In this document: piece after piece, positions 37,977 to 42,824 of the stretch | Layout of the letters: each line of letters opens with the position of its first letter | How positions within the stretch are numbered: the first letter of the stretch is position 1 | DNA from: Pseudomonas sp. | Lineage (GTDB): Bacteria > Pseudomonadota > Gammaproteobacteria > Pseudomonadales > Pseudomonadaceae | DNA length: 42,824 nt | Assembly (NCBI GenBank): GCA_030603065.1 | Contig: JAUVYN010000023.1 | Coordinates: 1-42,824 of the forward strand | Reading direction: 5' to 3' | Notes under the pieces: model-generated | The model's input: the letters and a program-made list of their open reading frames with translations, nothing else | What the model was told of the DNA's origin: nothing | The model's database searches: none | Translations under genes and position numbers: made by a program

Positions 37977-38828
37977 TCAGCCAGCGGCACGAACCGCCTC
38001 GACCATGCGCACGACGTCCACCGTCTCGGCCACATCATGGACGCGAATGATCCGAGCGCCACTGGCAACTGCCAGCGCTGCCAACGCCAGCCCACCAGGA
38101 AGACGCTGATCAAGCGGGCGGCCGAGCAGATCGCCAATCATACGCTTGCGTGACACACCGATCAGCAGCGGCAAGCCGACAGGGCGCAGCGTACCCATCT
38201 TCGCAAAGAGCTGCAGATTGTGCTCCAGGGTCTTGCCGAAACCGAAACCGGGATCCAGCAGGAGCCTGTTCCGAGGAATGCCGACCGCTTCGCAGGCGGC
38301 CACTCGCGCCTCCATGAACTGGCTTACCTCTTCGACGATGTCCACGTAGTGTGGCGACTGCTGCATGGTGTCAGGCTCACCACGCATGTGCATCAGGCAC
38401 ACCGGCAAGCCGGTGACCACGGCCGCGGCGAGCGCCCCTTCACGGCGCAGCGCGCGCACGTCGTTGATCAGGCCGGCACCTGCAGCCGCGGAAGCCGTAA
38501 TCACAGAGGGGGTGCTGGTATCGACCGAAATGACCGTGTCGAAGCGGGCACGGATTGCCTCGACCGCCGGAACCACGCGGTCGAGCTCTTCCTGTTCGCT
38601 GACTGGCAGAGCGCCGGGACGGGTGGACTCGCCACCCACATCGATAAGGGTAGCGCCCGCCAAGACCATTGCCTCGACATGGCGCAGGGCATCATCAAGG
38701 CGCGCGAACTGACCGCCATCCGAGAAGGAGTCGGGAGTGACGTTCAGGATACCCATGACATGGGTCCTGGAAAAATCAAGCTCCCGGTCGCCGCAGGGCA
38801 ACCGGGAGCCAATTGGTGTGGTATTCAT
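37977..38828 (-). CDS. folP: dihydropteroate synthase
   Basis: The 283-residue TIM-barrel enzyme joins p-aminobenzoate to hydroxymethyl-dihydropterin pyrophosphate, the step after FolK. Visible are [15 protein letters not shown], the pterin-site [18 protein letters not shown] and the sulfonamide-target loop [12 protein letters not shown]. It lies 6 bases after ftsH and before glmM, the standard ftsH-folP-glmM order. Confidence 0.97.
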   Translation of the reverse strand: MNTTPIGSRLPCGDRELDFSRTHVMGILNVTPDSFSDGGQFARLDDALRHVEAMVLAGATLIDVGGESTRPGALPVSEQEELDRVVPAVEAIRARFDTVISVDTSTPSVITASAAAGAGLINDVRALRREGALAAAVVTGLPVCLMHMRGEPDTMQQSPHYVDIVEEVSQFMEARVAACEAVGIPRNRLLLDPGFGFGKTLEHNLQLFAKMGTLRPVGLPLLIGVSRKRMIGDLLGRPLDQRLPGGLALAALAVASGARIIRVHDVAETVDVVRMVEAVRAAG

Positions 38829-38834
38829 GGAGCC

Positions 38835-40796
38835 TTAGTGTTCGCCGGCAGGCCCACCGATGATACCGTCGTGCGGCTTGTCGCCGCGACGCCCGCCGGC
38901 TGCCTGGTCGGCATCGGCATCGCCTTCGGTAGCCCCGCCGCCCGCACCCGGCCGGTTGTCACCAGTCCAGTCCTTTGGCTCACGAGCAGGCTGACCGTTC
39001 ATGATGTCGTTGATCTGATCTGAATCGATCGTTTCGTACTTCATCAACGCTTCGGCCATAAGATCGAGCTTGTCGCGATTCTCTTCCAGCAATCTACGCG
39101 CAGTACCGTAGCACTCGTCAATGATCCGGCGAACTTCCTGATCGATCAGCTTAGCGGTTTCACCGGAGACGTTCGCGGCGCCACCCCCACCACTTCGCCC
39201 GAGATAGCCCTGATCCTCGTCTTCGCTGTACATCAGGGGTCCCAGCTTTTCTGACAGACCCCACTTGGTCACCATGTTCTTCGCCAACTGGGTGGCGCGC
39301 ATGATGTCGTTGGATGCACCTGTGGTGACGCCTTCGAATCCAAGAGTCATCTCCTCGGCAATACGCCCACCGAACAGCGAGCAAATCTGACTGGTCAGCG
39401 CGCGCTTGGACAGGCTGTAACGATCTTCCTCGGGAAGGAACATGGTGACACCCAGGGCCCTCCCCCGCGGGATGATGGAAACCTTGTAGACAGGATCATG
39501 CTCTGGCACCAGGCGGCCCACGATGGCATGCCCGGACTCGTGGTAGGCCGTGTTGAGCTTCTCCTTATCGGACATGACCATGGATTTGCGCTCGGCGCCC
39601 ATCATGATCTTGTCCTTGGCCATTTCGAATTCCTTCATTTCCACCAACCGCTTGCCGGCACGGGCAGCGAACAGCGACGCCTCGTTAACCAGGTTGGCCA
39701 GATCGGCACCGGAGAAGCCGGGCGTGCCGCGGGCGATGTTCGAGGGCTGCACGTCGTCGCCCAGCGGCACCTTGCGCATGTGCACCTTGAGGATCTGTTC
39801 ACGGCCGCGGATATCAGGCAGCCCTACGACCACCTGCCGGTCGAAACGGCCGGGGCGCAGCAGCGCAGGGTCAAGCACGTCGGGACGGTTGGTCGCCGCG
39901 ATGACGATGATGCCGTCATTAGCCTCGAAGCCATCCATCTCGACCAGCAACTGGTTAAGCGTCTGCTCCCGCTCGTCATGCCCACCGCCCATGCCCGCAC
40001 CACGGTGACGGCCGACCGCGTCGATCTCGTCGATGAAGATGATGCAAGGAGCATGCTTCTTGGCCTGCTCGAACATGTCACGGACACGACTGGCACCGAC
40101 ACCGACGAACATCTCGACGAAGTCAGAACCCGAAATGGTGAAGAATGGCACCTTGGCCTCACCCGCCACGGCCTTAGCCAGCAGCGTCTTGCCGGTACCG
40201 GGCTGACCAACCATCAGCACGCCCCGCGGGATGTGTCCGCCCAGACGCTGAAACTTGCCTGGGTCACGCAGGAAGTCGACCAGCTCGCTGACCTCTTCCT
40301 TGGCTTCGTCGCAGCCTGCGACGTCGGCAAAGGTAGTCTTGACCTGATCCTCGGTCAGCATGCGCGCCTTGCTCTTGCCGAAGCTCATCGGCCCGCCACG
40401 CCCACCGGCCCCGCCCTGCATCTGGCGCATGAAGAACATGAAGATGGCGATGATGATCAGGATCGGAAAGCTGGCGATCAGCAACTGAGTCCAGATGCTC
40501 TGCTGCTCCGGCTGACGCCCTTCGATGATGACGTTGTTATCGAGCAGGTCGCCGATCAGGCCGCTGTCCTGGATGGCCGGACGAATGGTCGTGAAGGTGC
40601 CACCATCACGACGACGCCCGGTGATTTCGTAGCCGTCGACCGTCACCCGCTCGACCTGCCTGTCACGCACCAGTTCGAGGAACTGAGTGTAATTGAGGGT
40701 ATTGGTCTCGGTCGGGGTACTGAAGTTGTTCATCACCGTTATCAGCACGGCAGCAATGATCAACCACAGAATGAGGTTCTTCGCCATGTCGTTCAA
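38835..40796 (-). CDS. ftsH: ATP-dependent membrane zinc protease FtsH
   Basis: A 653-residue AAA+ protease of the inner membrane that removes misassembled membrane proteins and regulators such as LpxC. Two hydrophobic helices (about 8-25 and 105-124) enclose a periplasmic domain. The AAA+ core has Walker A in [12 protein letters not shown], Walker [12 protein letters not shown] and the second region of homology [20 protein letters not shown]; the zinc motif is HESGH. Walker A has Gln198 where GPPGTGKT is usual. The start may be TTG 40796 (GAGGG seven bases upstream) or ATG 40787. Confidence 0.97.
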   Translation of the reverse strand: MNDMAKNLILWLIIAAVLITVMNNFSTPTETNTLNYTQFLELVRDRQVERVTVDGYEITGRRRDGGTFTTIRPAIQDSGLIGDLLDNNVIIEGRQPEQQSIWTQLLIASFPILIIIAIFMFFMRQMQGGAGGRGGPMSFGKSKARMLTEDQVKTTFADVAGCDEAKEEVSELVDFLRDPGKFQRLGGHIPRGVLMVGQPGTGKTLLAKAVAGEAKVPFFTISGSDFVEMFVGVGASRVRDMFEQAKKHAPCIIFIDEIDAVGRHRGAGMGGGHDEREQTLNQLLVEMDGFEANDGIIVIAATNRPDVLDPALLRPGRFDRQVVVGLPDIRGREQILKVHMRKVPLGDDVQPSNIARGTPGFSGADLANLVNEASLFAARAGKRLVEMKEFEMAKDKIMMGAERKSMVMSDKEKLNTAYHESGHAIVGRLVPEHDPVYKVSIIPRGRALGVTMFLPEEDRYSLSKRALTSQICSLFGGRIAEEMTLGFEGVTTGASNDIMRATQLAKNMVTKWGLSEKLGPLMYSEDEDQGYLGRSGGGGAANVSGETAKLIDQEVRRIIDECYGTARRLLEENRDKLDLMAEALMKYETIDSDQINDIMNGQPAREPKDWTGDNRPGAGGGATEGDADADQAAGGRRGDKPHDGIIGGPAGEH

Positions 40797-40911
40797 ATCG
40801 CTACCCTCTTGGCCGGAAACAGACCGGACCTGACTGAAATCTGCATGAGACTGTGACCCCGGTACCTTACACCAGTTTCGCTCGGGGCGGCAGTTTCACC
40901 TCTGTAACGTC

Positions 40912-41550
40912 CTATGTCGCCTGATCGTCCCGGCCCTTGAAGCCCCTTGCGAGCAGGTAGGTCTCGCGCGACCGGTCCCGAGAGGCCCCCGGCTTTCGTG
41001 TGAGCAGCTTGTCGAACTGTTCGCGCATCTGGCGGTAGTAGTCATCGAACCCTTCGCCGTGAAATACCTTGATCAGAAAATCGCCACCGGGCCGCAGTAC
41101 CCGCGTGGCCATATCCAGAGCCAACTCGCAGAGGTACATAGCGCGCGGCTGATCGACCGCGGGCGTACCACTCATATTGGGGGCCATATCGGAAATTACA
41201 AGGTCTACCGGGTGGCCATCGATCGCCGCCAGAATGGCCTCGAATACCGCGTCCTCGGTAAAGTCGCCCTGAATGAAGTGCACATCCGCGATGCTGTCCA
41301 TCGGCAAGATGTCCGATGCGATGATCCGCCCCTTCTCGCCAATCACCCGACTGGCCACCTGGGACCACCCCCCCGGCGCTGCGCCGAGATCCAGCAGTGT
41401 GATGCCAGGCCGCAGCAGACGGTCCTTTTCCTGGATTTCCAGTAACTTGTAACTGGCACGCGACCGATAACCGTCCTTTTGTGCCATCTTTACATAGGGA
41501 TCGTCGAAATGTTCTTTGAGCCAGCCCTTGCTGGTCTTGGATCGTGCCAC
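40912..41550 (-). CDS. rlmE: 23S rRNA 2'-O-ribose U2552 methyltransferase
   Basis: The 212-residue heat-shock RNA methyltransferase (FtsJ/RrmJ). It shows [18 protein letters not shown] with the catalytic lysine, the SAM-binding [15 protein letters not shown], the aspartate in [11 protein letters not shown] and the lysine in [14 protein letters not shown] (K-D-K-E tetrad). The start is GTG 41550 with GAGG upstream. The 85-base region before it is shared with the divergent yhbY. Confidence 0.97.
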   Translation of the reverse strand: MARSKTSKGWLKEHFDDPYVKMAQKDGYRSRASYKLLEIQEKDRLLRPGITLLDLGAAPGGWSQVASRVIGEKGRIIASDILPMDSIADVHFIQGDFTEDAVFEAILAAIDGHPVDLVISDMAPNMSGTPAVDQPRAMYLCELALDMATRVLRPGGDFLIKVFHGEGFDDYYRQMREQFDKLLTRKPGASRDRSRETYLLARGFKGRDDQAT

Positions 41551-41635
41551 GGGAATACCTCGTGCAGCGGGTCGCCCCGCCGGTTAAACTAGCAGCCTAA
41601 TACCGAACCCACCGAACTGGAATACATTCGATCCC

Positions 41636-41950
41636 ATGGCGCTCAGCTCCGAACAGAAAAAGGCCTACAAACGTATTGGCCATCACCTCAAACCCATCGT
41701 CATGGTCAGCGACCAAGGGGCCAGCGAAGGCGTCATGGCCGAGCTCGATCGCGCACTCAACGACCACGAACTCATCAAGATCCGCCTTAGCGTAGCTGAT
41801 CGCGAAGCCAAACAGGCGCTGATCGAAGAGCTCTGCGAGGCCAGTGGCGCCGAACTGGTTCAGGTGATCGGCAAGATGGCAATTCTGCTGCGACGGGCCA
41901 AGAAGCCCAACCCCCAGCTTTCCAACCTTGTCCGCTTCAAGAACCTCTGA
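41636..41950 (+). CDS. yhbY: YhbY, CRM-domain ribosome assembly RNA-binding protein
   Basis: A 104-residue protein that is one CRS1-YhbY (CRM) domain, associated with pre-50S particles. The KRIGHHLKPIVMVSDQGASEGVMAELDRAL part holds the degenerate GxxG-type loop, and QVIGKMAILLRRAKKPNP ends the domain. It is divergent from rlmE, another 50S-maturation gene, and its stop lies 2 bases from the convergent DUF4149 gene. Confidence 0.93.
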   Translation: MALSSEQKKAYKRIGHHLKPIVMVSDQGASEGVMAELDRALNDHELIKIRLSVADREAKQALIEELCEASGAELVQVIGKMAILLRRAKKPNPQLSNLVRFKNL

Positions 41951-41952
41951 AT

Positions 41953-42378
41953 TCAGCGATACGTTTCGTCCGGGCGGGGCTGAAGCACCAGCGCCAGCCC
42001 GGAGAAGGCGACCACTAAGTAGCAGAAGATCTGCCAGTACTCGCTCCGCGGCACCGACATCTCTCCAAGCAGAAAGAACAGTCCTGCCGCGGCCAGTACC
42101 AGCACCAGCAGCTGGCCGCGCAAATCGCGCCACCAGCCGGCGCCCACCGCCAGCCAGAGGACGAGCAGCTGAAGCAGCCCGCAGATGCCGGCAAAGGCCG
42201 TCATCAACGGCCGCATGAAACTGCCGACCTCCTCGACCAGCAATGGTGCCATGCCGAAATGCAGCAGCGCCGGCAGCAGCACGAAGTGCAGTACCCAGAC
42301 CCCACCTACCCACAGCGTGAGTGACAGTTGCCAGGCGATACGACCGCCCCGTGGCGCAGGCGCCGCCTGCAGATTCAC
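41953..42378 (-). CDS. DUF4149 membrane protein
   Basis: A 141-residue protein with four hydrophobic helices (about 15-38, 55-80, 86-103 and 110-130). The [20 protein letters not shown] start is typical of the DUF4149 family found between greA and yhbY in pseudomonads. Function unknown. The start is GTG 42378, overlapping the greA stop (GTGA), which indicates coupling to greA. Confidence 0.8.
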   Translation of the reverse strand: MNLQAAPAPRGGRIAWQLSLTLWVGGVWVLHFVLLPALLHFGMAPLLVEEVGSFMRPLMTAFAGICGLLQLLVLWLAVGAGWWRDLRGQLLVLVLAAAGLFFLLGEMSVPRSEYWQIFCYLVVAFSGLALVLQPRPDETYR

Positions 42379-42824
42379 AGGTGGCGAACCTCGACGATTT
42401 CGTATTCGACAACGCCGCTCGGCGTGCTGACTGCCACAACGTCGCCCTCTTCCTTGCCGATCAGGGCACGGGCGATGGGAGATGTCACCGAGATCTTGCC
42501 GGCCTTGATGTCGGCCTCGTCCTCGCCGACGATCTGGTATACGACCGACTCGTCGGTATCGACGTTGGCGATTTCAATCGTGGTGCCAAAAATCACCTTG
42601 CCGGTGTGGGCAATGGCCGTCACGTCGATCACCTGGGCATTGGACAGCCGGCCCTCGATATCACGAATACGCGCCTCGGTCATACCCTGCTGCTCGCGCG
42701 CCGCATGATATTCGGCGTTTTCCTTCAGGTCACCCAGCTCACGCGCTTCGGCGATGGCCTGGGTGATCTGCGGGCGCAGTACGGTCTTCAAGTGCTTGAG
42801 CTCGGCTTCGAGGGCCTCGGCCCC
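42375..42824 (-). CDS. greA: transcription elongation factor GreA, start missing
   Basis: The last 149 residues are visible; the first ten or so lie beyond the window edge. GreA stimulates transcript cleavage in backtracked RNA polymerase. The coiled-coil tip with the acidic pair in [20 protein letters not shown] is intact, followed by the FKBP-like C-terminal domain with [27 protein letters not shown]. Reading continues in frame to 42824 ([12 protein letters not shown]). Confidence 0.97.
   Translation of the reverse strand, partial: GAEALEAELKHLKTVLRPQITQAIAEARELGDLKENAEYHAAREQQGMTEARIRDIEGRLSNAQVIDVTAIAHTGKVIFGTTIEIANVDTDESVVYQIVGEDEADIKAGKISVTSPIARALIGKEEGDVVAVSTPSGVVEYEIVEVRHL

Noticed and set aside
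39498-40856. 452-codon forward ORF opposite ftsH
   Set aside because: Shadow frame of ftsH, no similarity to a known family.

Overview
The window comes from a gammaproteobacterium of the Pseudomonadaceae. The evidence is the gene order dksA-gluQRS-cbrX-cbrA-cbrB-crcZ-pcnB-folK-panBC, followed later by the reverse-strand block greA / rlmE-ftsH-folP-glmM-tpiA-secG / tRNA-Leu / tRNA-fMet / rimP-nusA-infB-rbfA-truB-rpsO-pnp. As I recall it, this is the order in Pseudomonas aeruginosa, and most proteins read like Pseudomonas orthologues. A Halopseudomonas-type species is possible but is only a guess. I see no rRNA, CRISPR array, insertion sequence or prophage.

Layout. 1-285: the 5' end of a FecCD/BtuC-type permease gene (reverse strand, cut by the window edge). 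286-657: a gene-free stretch containing two adjacent, diverged copies of internal pieces of genes located 2-3.5 kb away. 658-2883: a small Rieske protein, then sfsA and an aminotransferase on the reverse strand. 3108-9168: dksA, gluQRS, the tiny membrane protein cbrX overlapping cbrA, and cbrB. 9196-9720: putative CbrB operator repeats, a sigma-54 promoter and the sRNA CrcZ with five A-rich Hfq/Crc-type motifs. 9919-13570: pcnB, folK, panB, panC. 13780-16974: acsA and an acetyl-CoA acetyltransferase. acsA carries an A-rich Hfq/Crc-type site on its ribosome binding site, so the regulator (CbrAB-CrcZ) and a plausible target lie in one window.

16975-26163 is the accessory part. It holds DUF2784, an LprI-like protein, a MOSC protein, DUF1622, a methyltransferase next to a haem-oxygenase-like non-haem iron enzyme, DUF421, a stand-alone HPF/RaiA-type protein, the RNA cyclic phosphodiesterase ThpR, an unrecognised 88-residue protein, a glycine-zipper protein, an eRF1-like protein of the bacterial baeRF type, and an unrecognised membrane protein. 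The HPF-like, ThpR and baeRF genes within 4 kb suggest a theme of ribosome or RNA handling under stress.

26372-35383 (reverse strand) is the translation operon. It runs from an initiator tRNA with its own promoter, through two terminator-like hairpins, into rimP-nusA-infB-rbfA-truB-rpsO-pnp, ending at a strong terminator. 35396-42824 holds secG-tpiA, glmM-folP-ftsH-rlmE, the divergent yhbY, a DUF4149 protein and the beginning-truncated greA. Several genes in this half appear to use GTG or TTG starts.
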